A DNA stretch of 64,000 nt from NCBI RefSeq assembly GCF_000621865.1, contig NZ_KK211358.1, positions 124,001 through 188,000 of the forward strand, written 5' to 3'. Below the pieces are notes generated by a model. The model was given only the letters and a program-made list of their open reading frames with translations. It was not told where the DNA came from and made no database searches. This DNA comes from Pseudobutyrivibrio sp. MD2005. Its GTDB lineage: Bacteria; Bacillota; Clostridia; Lachnospirales; Lachnospiraceae. Below are positions 29,431 to 38,555 of this stretch, one piece after another. How positions within the stretch are numbered: position 1 is the stretch's first letter; the number at the start of each line of letters is the position of its first letter. Made by a program: the position numbers and the translations under genes.

Positions 29431-30912
29431 TTGAAGGTATTGAAAAAGTTTGGAAGCTTTTTTAAGAGAATCGGAGGTTTTCTTAAAAAGCATCTTAAGT
29501 TAGTAATTATTCTTGCGATTATTCTCGCGATTGTGCTATTTGTACGCCACAAGGTTAAGGTGGCTCAGGAAGCTATGCTTGCAGCCGCTAATGAGCCAGT
29601 TACTGCAGAAATCAAGAAGATGGATTTGCAGCAGTCGGTAGCCGTAACAGGAACACTTACTGCCAACGATACAAAGACAGTTACATCCACGATTGGAGGA
29701 TCTGGAATCACTGGTATCAAGGTAGAAAAGGTTAATTATCACGAAGGTGATTATGTTGAGGCAGGCACTGTTGTAGTTGAGTTTGATGGCGATGATTACG
29801 ATAGAAAGCTTGTAGAGCTTAATGCTCAGAACAATATCGATAATCTTCAGAGTGCAAAGGATATCTCTGATTATCAGCAGAAGATTGTAGATGCTCAGAA
29901 GGAAATCGACGACTTACAGAAGGACATCAACGAAGATCAGGAATGGCTTGATAAGAATGCTGTTTATTATCAGGATATAAAGGATGCCTTCGAGAATGGC
30001 CAGAAGGATGCATACAATGGTGAGACTCAAAGATATTTAGAGCAGAGTGCTATTGTTCAAGAGCGTTATGGATTTACAATCGAAAGCTATGAGGCTAAGC
30101 AAAAGGCACTTGATAAGAACAAGGACACTATCAAGACCTTGCAGGATTCTATCGCAAGCTACGAAAAGTTAATCGAAATCGGAGAGCTTAAGCAGAGCTA
30201 CGCCCAGAATTATTCTCAGGTAGATGCTAAGGATGATATATACGAGAGTATGGAAAAGACACAGGTTTCAGCTCCTATTTCTGGTTATATCATTACAATG
30301 AACGTTGAAGCGGGAAATAACTATACACAGGGTAATACCGTATTTACGATAGCAGATACAAGCCAGTTTGTAGTAGAGGCAACAGTTAATGAATATGATG
30401 TAGCGAACATCAAGCAGGAATTGCCAGCAAACATCAAATTTGAAGCTACAGGAGATGAGGAATTCCCAGGAACAGTTACATTTGTTTCTGTTGCTTCAGA
30501 AGGAACAATCTCTGGTTCAAGTACAGCACCGGTATCAGGATACTCTAATACAACGTCAACAAATATGTCAGGAACTGCTACATACAAAATCAAGATTAAG
30601 CTTGATGAAAATGATGAAAGACTTAGAGTTGGTATGACAGCAAAGGCAAGTGTAGTGCTTGATTCTGTTTCTAATGTACTTGCTGTTCCTTATGATTGCG
30701 TCCAGACTGATGACAATGGCAAGACTTTTGTAACTGTCATTGAAAAAGATGGCACAAAGAAAGATATCGATGTGAAAAAAGGCCTAGAGAGCGACTATTA
30801 TGTTGAAATCAGTGGTGAGGGCCTTAAGGAAGGTATGACAGTAGAGGCAATCGTAACAGATGCTCCAAGTACAGATGTTATGGATTACATCACAGACTAC
30901 GAGGAGTACTAG
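29431..30912 (+). CDS. MacA/HlyD-type membrane fusion protein (set 1)
   Basis: 493 residues, TTG start 8 bases after ACGGAGGA. A basic N-terminus is followed by one membrane helix (LVIILAIILAIVLFV), an extracellular barrel-lipoyl half (VEKVNYHEGDYVEAGTVVVEFDGDDY), a long coiled-coil hairpin (~residues 110-270), the second lipoyl half (TQVSAPISGYIITMNVEAGNNYTQGNTVFTIAD) and beta-barrel/MP domains ending in RVGMTAKASVVLD. In a Gram-positive it couples with the MacB-like ATPase and permease encoded next, for export of peptides or similar compounds; substrate unknown. Confidence 0.9.
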   Translation: MKVLKKFGSFFKRIGGFLKKHLKLVIILAIILAIVLFVRHKVKVAQEAMLAAANEPVTAEIKKMDLQQSVAVTGTLTANDTKTVTSTIGGSGITGIKVEKVNYHEGDYVEAGTVVVEFDGDDYDRKLVELNAQNNIDNLQSAKDISDYQQKIVDAQKEIDDLQKDINEDQEWLDKNAVYYQDIKDAFENGQKDAYNGETQRYLEQSAIVQERYGFTIESYEAKQKALDKNKDTIKTLQDSIASYEKLIEIGELKQSYAQNYSQVDAKDDIYESMEKTQVSAPISGYIITMNVEAGNNYTQGNTVFTIADTSQFVVEATVNEYDVANIKQELPANIKFEATGDEEFPGTVTFVSVASEGTISGSSTAPVSGYSNTTSTNMSGTATYKIKIKLDENDERLRVGMTAKASVVLDSVSNVLAVPYDCVQTDDNGKTFVTVIEKDGTKKDIDVKKGLESDYYVEISGEGLKEGMTVEAIVTDAPSTDVMDYITDYEEY

Positions 30913-30930
30913 GATATTAAGGAGGAAACA

Positions 30931-31659
30931 GTGGCAGATTCAAATATAATGCTTGACCTTCGCGATATCCATAAAAGCTTTTTTATTGGCACTCCAAATG
31001 AGTTTGAAGTTTTGCATGGTGTTAATTTCACGGTAAACAAAGGTGAATTTGTATCCATTGTAGGACAGTCTGGTTCAGGTAAATCCACACTGATGAATAT
31101 CATCGGCGCATTGGATAGACCTACATCCGGAGAATATACTCTTGATGGAGTAGATATTGAGAAGGCAAAGGATCATGAGCTTTCAGCTCTTAGAAATAAA
31201 AAAATCGGGTTCGTATTTCAGACCTACAACCTAATAGCTCGTACAAATGCGTTGAAAAATGTGGAGCTCCCTATGATGTATGCAGGAATGGGGCGTGGAG
31301 AGAGAACGGACCGTGCAAAGATGCTTCTTGAAGAAGTTGGAATGAAAGACAGAATGCATCACAATCCCGATGAGCTTTCAGGTGGTCAGAAACAACGTGT
31401 GGCTATTGCACGTGCTATGGCAAATGACCCGGCAATTATCCTTGCTGATGAGCCTACAGGTGCGTTAGATTCGGCTACAGGTAGAATGATTATGGATATT
31501 TTCCATAAGCTTCATGAAGAGCAGGGCAAGACAATCGTACTTATTACTCACTCTCCAGAATTATCACAGGAAACAGAGCGTATTATCACTCTAAAGGATG
31601 GCGATATTATCGGTCAGGCCCAGGGACACTGGGATAAAAAAGCAGGGGAGGTGGTGTAA
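30931..31659 (+). CDS. MacB-like ABC ATPase (set 1)
   Basis: 242 residues, GTG start with AAGGAGG. Walker A GQSGSGKST, Q-loop FVFQTYNLIARTNALKNVELP, signature LSGGQKQRVAIARA, Walker B IILADEPTGALD, switch His in LITHSPEL: the LolD/MacB/FtsE class. The stop codon overlaps the permease start (TAATG). Confidence 0.93.
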   Translation: MADSNIMLDLRDIHKSFFIGTPNEFEVLHGVNFTVNKGEFVSIVGQSGSGKSTLMNIIGALDRPTSGEYTLDGVDIEKAKDHELSALRNKKIGFVFQTYNLIARTNALKNVELPMMYAGMGRGERTDRAKMLLEEVGMKDRMHHNPDELSGGQKQRVAIARAMANDPAIILADEPTGALDSATGRMIMDIFHKLHEEQGKTIVLITHSPELSQETERIITLKDGDIIGQAQGHWDKKAGEVV

Positions 31660-32948
31660 TGTTATTTACAGAAAATGTCCTCGTTGCTTTAGCTGGTCTT
31701 AAAGCGAATATAATGCGTTCGCTTTTGACAATGCTTGGAATTATCATTGGTATAGCATCTGTTATTGCAATCATGACAGTTGGTAATTCTATCACTTTGA
31801 TTGTTAACACCACCATGCAGGATCTTGGTGCAAACAACCTTGAAATGGGTGTAATGCAGAAATCTGTTGATAAAGAAACTACAGATTCTGGTGCCAGCTA
31901 CGGTGCTGGATATGTTCGTGATATGACCGATCAAGATCTTATCACAGAAGACATGGTTACAGCTTTCAGACAGGAGTATCCAGATGATGTAAAATATATC
32001 ATTCGACAGGAAAGTGTTGGTGATAAGGGAACTGTCTCAAGAGGAAACAAAAATGCCAATGTAAAAATAGTTGGATATAACAATGATTATTTCCATTTCA
32101 AAGATATAAAGCTTCAAGACGGCCGTCAGTTTTTGAACCAGGATTTTGAAAATCATAAAAAGGTCTGTCTTGTAACAGATAAGCTTGTTGAAAGAGTTTT
32201 TGACGGAGATAGTGATGCTGCCCTTGGTCAGGAAATCGAGGTTAATATTTCCGGAACATATTATAGCTACTATATTGTAGGTGTATATGAGTATGTTCAG
32301 GATCAATTCTCTTTTGGTGTTTCTGACAACCCAACTACAGAATTGGTTATCCCTTATGAGACTGCAAGATATCAGAATCATAACCAAAATAAGGGTGATT
32401 ATTATTTCACTATAGTTACATCCGTCAATACAAATAATGACGAGTTCGCTACAAAAGTAAGAGACTTCTTCAATGTGAACTATTACGCTAGAAATGATGC
32501 CTATGAAGTTATGGTTATCAGTATGTCATCAATGATGGATTCCATGAATTCGATGATTGGAACAATCCAACTAGCGCTTTCAGTTATTGCAGGAATATCT
32601 CTTGTTGTTGGTGGTATCGGCGTTATGAACATAATGCTTGTATCTATCACAGAGCGTACCAAGGAAATCGGTACAAGAAAAGCGCTCGGTGCAACCAATG
32701 GCTCAATCAGATTGCAGTTCATTACAGAATCTGTTGTAATCTGTTTGATTGGTGGTGTAATAGGTATTGCCCTTGGTGTGGCTTTAGGCTTGCTTGCAGT
32801 TAAGCTTATGGGTTACTCAGGACTTGTATCAGTGGAAAGTATCATCATAGCTGTAGGTTTTTCTATGGCAATCGGTGTATTCTTTGGATACTATCCAGCC
32901 AATAAGGCTGCCAAGCTTAATCCTATCGATGCACTTCGATACGAGTAA
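31659..32948 (+). CDS. MacB-like FtsX-fold permease (set 1)
   Basis: 429 residues. N-terminal helix with the typical SLLTMLGIIIGIASVIAIMTVG, a large extracellular MacB-PCD domain (~50-290), then three C-terminal helices with GGIGVMNIMLVSITERTKEIGTRKALGATNGSI. Mechanotransmission-type permease working with the ATPase and the adaptor. Confidence 0.93.
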   Translation: MLFTENVLVALAGLKANIMRSLLTMLGIIIGIASVIAIMTVGNSITLIVNTTMQDLGANNLEMGVMQKSVDKETTDSGASYGAGYVRDMTDQDLITEDMVTAFRQEYPDDVKYIIRQESVGDKGTVSRGNKNANVKIVGYNNDYFHFKDIKLQDGRQFLNQDFENHKKVCLVTDKLVERVFDGDSDAALGQEIEVNISGTYYSYYIVGVYEYVQDQFSFGVSDNPTTELVIPYETARYQNHNQNKGDYYFTIVTSVNTNNDEFATKVRDFFNVNYYARNDAYEVMVISMSSMMDSMNSMIGTIQLALSVIAGISLVVGGIGVMNIMLVSITERTKEIGTRKALGATNGSIRLQFITESVVICLIGGVIGIALGVALGLLAVKLMGYSGLVSVESIIIAVGFSMAIGVFFGYYPANKAAKLNPIDALRYE

Positions 32949-33040
32949 AATCATCAAAATTGCTTGTTATGTGATGAGTATTTGATGGGTTATGTGAACA
33001 AAAACTGAATAATTCTGAATCCTATGTGGAATCGGTTTAC

Positions 33041-33090
33041 TTGTAAGATAAATCCTCCTATAGTATGTAAAGTCGACGTGAGTATTACAT
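33041..33090 (+). promoter_or_regulatory. Candidate promoter and inverted repeat before the second MacA-like gene
   Basis: TTGTAA - 17 bases - TATGTA (33064-33069). The -10 lies in the left arm of an inverted repeat TATGTAA / TTACATA (33064-33070 and 33084-33090). Confidence 0.45.
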
Positions 33091-33110
33091 ATTATCAGGA
33101 GGATTTTATT

Positions 33111-34641
33111 ATGTCCAAAGAGACTACGAAGGAAGAAAAAAAAGCCTGGAAAACTAAAAAGGTTTTTTGGCAAAATTGGAAGATTTATAAAGGGGCATAA
33201 ACTGCTTTGTATTATTTTACTGATATTGATTGCGGTAGGTGCATTTGTTGGCAAGAAATTCTTAGTGAAGGCTAAGCCATCAGATAAAGATGAGCAGACA
33301 ACTCTTACAACCGCAGTTGAGGTGATGGACTTGCAGTCATCGGTAAGTGTTACTGGAACACTTGCTGCAGGTCAGTCACAAAGCGTGACATCTACTGTCG
33401 CTACAGGTACTGAGGTTGCAGCAGTATACTATTCCGTTGGTGATTACGTTGAAGCAGGAGCGGTTGTTGTTGAGTTTGACGCTGATGACTACGCAACAAA
33501 GCTTGCGGAGCTAAATGCAAAGTACAACATCACTGATAAGAAGAACGCTAAAGAATTGCAGGATTATTTAGATGAAATAGAAGATTATCAGGAAGAGATG
33601 ACAGAAATTCAGGAATGGCTGGATGAATACGAAATCTATTATCTTGATGTGAAGGATGCATATGAGAATTATCAGAAGTATCCATATTCAGATGAAAAAT
33701 CCAGATATGAAACACAGGCAGCGGCTGTAAAATCTCTGTATGGATTTACTATGGAAGATTATGAATCTAAGGAGGACGAGCTAGAAGAGCTTCAAGATAA
33801 AATTGAGGAAGCTCAGTACAATTATGAGCTGGCTCAGTTGCAGCAGGAGTATGATACCACCTACACAAAGAGTGATGAGTATGAGTCGGTAACAGAAAGC
33901 CAGTCTGGAACACAGGTTGTTGCACCATTTTCTGGATATATTACAGCAATCAATGTGGAGGAAGGTAACAACTATACACAGGGTAATACCGTATTTACGA
34001 TATCGAATACAGACTCTTATGTAGTTGAGGCAACAGTTGACGAGTATGATATAGCATCTCTTTCAGAAGGGCTGTCAGCGGTTGTAAAGTTCGATGCAAC
34101 TGATGATGAAGAATTTACAGGTACACTTACATACGTTGCTGTCACATCTGATTCTACAACAACTTCATCCAGCTCATCATCTAACTCTAACTCGGGAGGA
34201 AGTAGTTCATCTAGCAGTTCCTCAGCAAGCTATGAAGTAAAAATCACACTTGATGATACAGACGATAGACTTAGAGTTGGTATGACTGCTAAAGCATCAG
34301 TAATCTTAGAATCTGCAGAAGGAGCATTTGCAGTTGCTTACGATTGCGTTGAAACTGATTCAGATGGAAATAGCTATGTTACAGCTGTGGATGATGAAGG
34401 AAATGAGACAAAGGTAACTGTCACACTTGGACTTGAAAGTGATTATTATGTACAGATTATAAGCGATGATTTATACGAAGGAATGCTTGTAAAAGCTACA
34501 GCTTCTAGCACAACCAAAAGCTCAGATGATTCAGCAGGAGATATGATGATGAATATGGGCGGTGGCCAAGGCGGAAACATGGGCGGCGGTCAAGGCGGCC
34601 CAGGCGGCGGTGGCCAGGGTGGCCCAGGTGGCGGATTCTAG
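33111..34641 (+). CDS. MacA/HlyD-type membrane fusion protein (set 2), N-terminal frameshift
   Basis: Translation should begin at ATG 33111, eight bases after AGGAGG, but that frame stops at 33200 after 29 codons. Removing one A from the run of eight A at 33136-33143 joins the start to the downstream frame and gives a ~509-residue protein with basic tail, membrane helix (LLCIILLILIAVGAFVG), lipoyl halves, coiled coil and barrel closely matching set 1. A TTG at 33226 would give 471 residues but lose most of the membrane helix and has no ribosome-binding site. The C-terminus carries Met/Gly/Gln-rich repeats (about 30 residues). The frameshift may be a sequencing error, phase variation, slippage or early decay. 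Confidence 0.8.
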
Positions 34642-34651
34642 GAGGTGTGAT

Positions 34652-35383
34652 ATGGCAGCAGGAGATATTATGTTAGATCTTCGTGATATACACAAAAGCT
34701 TTTTTATAGGTACACCTAATGAGTTCGAAGTACTTCATGGAGTTAATTTTTCAGTCCGCGAGGGTGAGTTTGTTTCAATTGTAGGTCAGTCTGGCTCAGG
34801 AAAATCTACATTGATGAACATTATTGGAGCCCTAGATAGGCCAACAAGCGGCGAATATACTTTGGACGGAGTGGATATCGAAAAAGCAAAAGATCACGAG
34901 TTATCGATTCTTAGAAATAAAAAAATCGGATTTGTTTTTCAGACTTACAATCTTATTGCCCGAACCAACGCAATCAAAAATGTTGAACTACCAATGATGT
35001 ATGCAGGTGTAGGTCGTGCAGAGCGAAACGAGCGAGCAAAGATGCTATTAGAGCAAGTGGGCATGACAAACCGAATGATTCACAATCCTGATGAATTATC
35101 AGGTGGCCAGAAACAGCGTGTGGCAATTGCCAGGGCTATGGCCAATGACCCAGCAATTATACTGGCAGATGAGCCAACAGGAGCTCTAGATTCTGCCACT
35201 GGACGTTTAATAATGGACATTTTCCATAGATTGCATGAGGAGCAGGGAAAAACAATAGTTTTAATAACCCACTCCCCAGAGTTATCGCAGGAGACAGAAC
35301 GCATAATTACTTTACGAGACGGCGACATCAAAGGGGAGACGGCTGGTCGCTGGGAAGAGATAAAGGAGGGACTTGCATGTTAA
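34652..35383 (+). CDS. MacB-like ABC ATPase (set 2)
   Basis: 243 residues from ATG 34652 (AGGAGG just before it); a longer frame reading back into the previous gene is an artefact of its Gly-rich repeats. Nearly identical to the set 1 ATPase over long stretches: DLRDIHKSFFIGTPNEFEVL, Walker A GQSGSGKST, LSGGQKQRVAIARA, ILADEPTGALDSATG. Overlaps the permease start by 7 bases. Confidence 0.93.
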   Translation: MAAGDIMLDLRDIHKSFFIGTPNEFEVLHGVNFSVREGEFVSIVGQSGSGKSTLMNIIGALDRPTSGEYTLDGVDIEKAKDHELSILRNKKIGFVFQTYNLIARTNAIKNVELPMMYAGVGRAERNERAKMLLEQVGMTNRMIHNPDELSGGQKQRVAIARAMANDPAIILADEPTGALDSATGRLIMDIFHRLHEEQGKTIVLITHSPELSQETERIITLRDGDIKGETAGRWEEIKEGLAC

Positions 35384-36663
35384 TACTTGAAAATGTCCTT
35401 CTTGCTCTAGCCGGACTGAAGTCAAATATAATGCGTTCTCTTCTGACGATGCTTGGAATTATTATTGGTATAGCCTCAGTTATTGCAATTATGACTGTTG
35501 GTAATTCTATCACCGTAATGGTAAACACCCAGATGCAGGAGATGGGGGCTAACAACCTTACTGTAGGTGTTTCAGCTAAAAGTACCTCTGAGGAGACTAC
35601 TTCATCTGGTTTGCACTTTGGAGCCGGCAACAGGCGAACCATGGATACAGATGACTATATGACAGATGATATGCTTGATTCATTTTTAGAAGAGTATGGC
35701 AGTAACGTCAAATACACCTTGCTAGAATCTTCCGTAGGTTCCGGAACAGCCATCGATGGAGATTTATATGCCTATGTTAACATCATCGGCTACAACCAGG
35801 ACTACATGGATTACACTGATTTGGATATGCTTGCAGGACGTTCATTTATCGACAAGGACTATGAGAATGCCCAAAAGGTGTGTATTGTATCCGACTACTT
35901 TGTTAACAACATGTTTGATGGTGACGCCAATGCTGCTCTTGGCTCTGCAGTGGAGATAAGCATTAGTGGAAAATACTACACTTATTACATAGTAGGTGTG
36001 TATCAGTATGATGCCAGCACCTGGTCTAGCGATTCAACAGAAGATACCACTACAGATTTTTATATTCCATTTGATACAGCACGCAACCAGCTTCACACTT
36101 CAAATGAAGGCTATTCTAGCATCACCTTAGTTACTACAATCGACACAGATTCGGAAGCATTTGCCGATACAGTGGAAAGCTACTTTAACACCATGTTTTA
36201 TTCAAACAACGAGGACTACGAGGTGACTGTTACAAGCATGGCCAGCATGATTGAATCAATGACTACCATGATAGGCACCATAGAACTGGCCCTTGCCATT
36301 ATCGCAGGTATATCCCTTGTAGTCGGTGGTATAGGCGTTATGAACATTATGCTTGTATCTATCACAGAACGTACAAAGGAAATAGGAACCAGAAAAGCTC
36401 TTGGTGCCACAAACGGTTCAATCCGTTTGCAGTTTATTACTGAATCCGTAGTAATCTGCATAATGGGTGGCCTAATAGGCATAATCTTTGGTGTAGCTCT
36501 TGGTTCCATTGCTGCAACCTACATGGGATATTCAGCATCAGTATCTGTCATCGCCATTGTGATAGCCGTAGGCTTCTCCATGGCCATCGGAGTCTTCTTT
36601 GGATACTACCCAGCTAACAAGGCCGCAAAGCTCAACCCAATCGAAGCCCTCCGCTACGAATAA
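35377..36663 (+). CDS. MacB-like FtsX-fold permease (set 2)
   Basis: 428 residues. N- and C-terminal membrane blocks almost identical to set 1 (SLLTMLGIIIGIASVIAIMTVG; GGIGVMNIMLVSITERTKEI). The extracellular domain diverges strongly (for example TSSGLHFGAGNRRTMDTDDYM), suggesting the two sets share the engine but recognise different substrates or adaptors. Likely a tandem duplication. Confidence 0.93.
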   Translation: MLILENVLLALAGLKSNIMRSLLTMLGIIIGIASVIAIMTVGNSITVMVNTQMQEMGANNLTVGVSAKSTSEETTSSGLHFGAGNRRTMDTDDYMTDDMLDSFLEEYGSNVKYTLLESSVGSGTAIDGDLYAYVNIIGYNQDYMDYTDLDMLAGRSFIDKDYENAQKVCIVSDYFVNNMFDGDANAALGSAVEISISGKYYTYYIVGVYQYDASTWSSDSTEDTTTDFYIPFDTARNQLHTSNEGYSSITLVTTIDTDSEAFADTVESYFNTMFYSNNEDYEVTVTSMASMIESMTTMIGTIELALAIIAGISLVVGGIGVMNIMLVSITERTKEIGTRKALGATNGSIRLQFITESVVICIMGGLIGIIFGVALGSIAATYMGYSASVSVIAIVIAVGFSMAIGVFFGYYPANKAAKLNPIEALRYE

Positions 36664-37322
36664 AATTGTGCCATTCACAGCTGTGTCTGTTGGGCTCCGC
36701 CCCCTCATGGATGCCGTGGCCCACCCTCACCCGTGCCAGGCTGACCGCCCACTCTTTGCGCATTGCAAGAATATTGTGTTTTTCTAATGGGCCATTTATG
36801 CATCTTTAATTTACATGTGTCTTTTGCAGGCCTGTACAATTTTGAAAAAGGTTTTTGGGTGGCGGACACACAGCTTAATACTATTTGTACTTCTTAGGCT
36901 GAAGGGGACTTGGTTGATTTTGGAGCGAGCTTAGTAACATAAAAGCAGGTTTTGCAATATATAGGTATGCGCTGCCATGGACGGCAGCGCAAGTGGTCAC
37001 TTAAAACACGATGTTGAATGTGCCACGGTACCTATATATGCAAAACCTGCTTTGTCATGTTACTTAGCAAGCGGAATATGAAACCAAGTCCCCTCAGCCT
37101 GAGAAGTACATAAAAAGCTCCAGTGTCCGCCACCTGAAAAACATTTTTCAAAATGGTTCATTCCGCAACAAGACACATGTGCGATGCATAAATTTGGCCC
37201 ATAAGAAAAACAGCTATATTCGCAAAATCACGCAAAGAGTGGGCGGTCAGCCTAGCACGGGTGGTGGGCCGCGGCATCCATGAGGGGGCGGGCTGTTTTA
37301 TAATCGCTGTGAATGGCAACAA
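36664..37322. repeat. Long imperfect palindrome, about 650 bp, non-coding
   Basis: The 741-base gap between the second MacB-like permease and the AI-2E-family gene is almost wholly one inverted repeat. Left arm about 36665-36967, right arm about 37026-37321, with many perfect blocks (GCCATTCACAGC with GCTGTGAATGGC; CCCCCTCATGGATGCC; GGCTGACCGCCCACTCTTTG) separated by small mismatches and indels. The centre holds its own perfect hairpin TGCGCTGCC / GGCAGCGCA (36968-36976, 36983-36991) and a GTGG/CCAC pair. I see no open frame with gene-like features and no flanking target duplication. It could be a large structured RNA, a dead or non-autonomous mobile element, or a two-sided transcription barrier. 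Confidence 0.9.
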
Positions 37323-37407
37323 TTTAACATTTTTTTAAGAATTTTGACCTTGCTTTTGCGAGGTCTTTTTGACATATTAGAAATAGATAGACATGTGGAG
37401 GTGAATG

Positions 37408-38544
37408 ATGAGAAACATAAAGAATAAGCCTTGGTATTCTCTTACAGTATCGATATGTATAGGAGTTATTTTGTTTGTGGTGCTATTAAGGTTTTCTAGC
37501 GTTTTATCTGCAGTGGGAACCTTTTTGGGGTTTTTCTCAACTATATTTTTGGGCGCTATTATTGCGTATATTATTAATCCACTGGCTATGTTTTATAGAC
37601 GGAAGATTTTTGGAAAGCTGAAGAATGAGAAGCTGAAGGCTACATTTGGGAATACACTAGCTTTTATGACGGTGATTGCCTTTTTGATGATGGTATTGCT
37701 TCTTGTGGTTCCACAGCTTGTGGATAGTATAAGTATGTTTGCGAAGAATTTTAATGGGTATGTAAAGAGCCTTGAAAAGACTTTGGAAATCATAGGGATG
37801 TCATCAGTTGTAGATTTAGATGATTTAATATCTTCATCTACAGAGATTCTTGATTACATGGCAACTTACGTGACAGATAATATGGGCACAATACTTTCAA
37901 CTACAGCAAATATTGGCTCATCTATGGGGCATTTCTTTATAGCGCTGCTGTTGTCTATGTATTTCTTGGCAGGCAAAGATAATCTTAAGAAGGGTGGAGC
38001 AAGATTTTTAAAGGCTGTATTTAAAGAGAATTATCCAGAGGTTAGACATTTCATAAAAAGAAGTGATGAGATATTAAATTGCTATATCGTTTTTAATCTT
38101 ATTGATGCCATTATTGTAGGTATCGTAAATGCGATATTCATGACGGTGATGGGAATGCCTTATGTGGGATTGGTATCCATTATCGTTGCGCTTACAAATA
38201 TCATTCCAACCTTCGGACCATTTGTTGGAGGCGCAATTGGGGCATTTTTCCTATTATTGGTTGAGCCTTGGTATGCTGCAGCATTTTTGATTTTCGTATT
38301 AGTGCTTCAGACTATAGATGGCTATATTTTAAAGCCAAAGTTATTTGGAGATTCTCTTGGAGTATCAGGGCTATGGATTTTGATTGGCGTGGTAGCCTTG
38401 GGAAGTATGTTTGGTATGATAGGCGTTTTGCTTGCAATACCGGGAGTGGCTATTTTAGATATGGTTTACCATGAATATGTTTTAGCTTTTCTAGAAAGAG
38501 AAGATGTTGAAGAAGTAGAAGAAGACATAAAAAAAGAGGATTAA
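37408..38544 (+). CDS. AI-2E-family (PerM/YtvI-like) membrane transporter
   Basis: About 378 residues; ATG 37408 is spaced best from GGAGGTG, though ATG 37405 is adjacent. Seven to eight helices with a soluble loop in the middle, and the family blocks VGIVNAIFMTVMGMPYVGLVSIIVALTNIIPTFGPFVGG and LGVSGLWILIGVVALGSMFGMIGVLLAIPG. Family members include autoinducer-2 exporters and Na+/H+ antiporters; specific function cannot be assigned. Acidic C-terminal tail (EDVEEVEEDIKKED). Convergent with nth, overlapping by 4 bases. Confidence 0.88.
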   Translation: MRNIKNKPWYSLTVSICIGVILFVVLLRFSSVLSAVGTFLGFFSTIFLGAIIAYIINPLAMFYRRKIFGKLKNEKLKATFGNTLAFMTVIAFLMMVLLLVVPQLVDSISMFAKNFNGYVKSLEKTLEIIGMSSVVDLDDLISSSTEILDYMATYVTDNMGTILSTTANIGSSMGHFFIALLLSMYFLAGKDNLKKGGARFLKAVFKENYPEVRHFIKRSDEILNCYIVFNLIDAIIVGIVNAIFMTVMGMPYVGLVSIIVALTNIIPTFGPFVGGAIGAFFLLLVEPWYAAAFLIFVLVLQTIDGYILKPKLFGDSLGVSGLWILIGVVALGSMFGMIGVLLAIPGVAILDMVYHEYVLAFLEREDVEEVEEDIKKED

Positions 38545-38555
38545 ATCCTCTTTTT
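38531..38555. terminator. Two-way terminator within the overlapping 3' ends of two genes
   Basis: AAAAAGAGGAT / ATCCTCTTTTT perfect 11-bp inverted repeat with a 3-base centre containing both stop codons (TAA for the permease, TTA complement for nth). The last codons of both genes double as the terminator. Confidence 0.8.

Noticed and set aside
33226-34641. TTG 33226 as the true start of the second MacA-like gene
   Set aside because: No ribosome-binding site, and it would remove the basic tail and most of the membrane helix present in the upstream frame.
34562-34651. N-terminal extension of the second MacB-like ATPase
   Set aside because: It is an out-of-frame reading of the Gly-rich coding repeats of the previous gene; AGGAGG precedes ATG 34652.
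36599-36787. Short open frames inside and around the long palindrome
   Set aside because: They arise from the inverted repeat and the end of the permease gene, lack ribosome-binding sites and show no protein-like composition.
36664-37322. ROOL, GOLLD or OLE type large RNA
   Set aside because: Size is comparable, but those RNAs are multi-branched without an arm-to-arm palindrome; I cannot match conserved segments.
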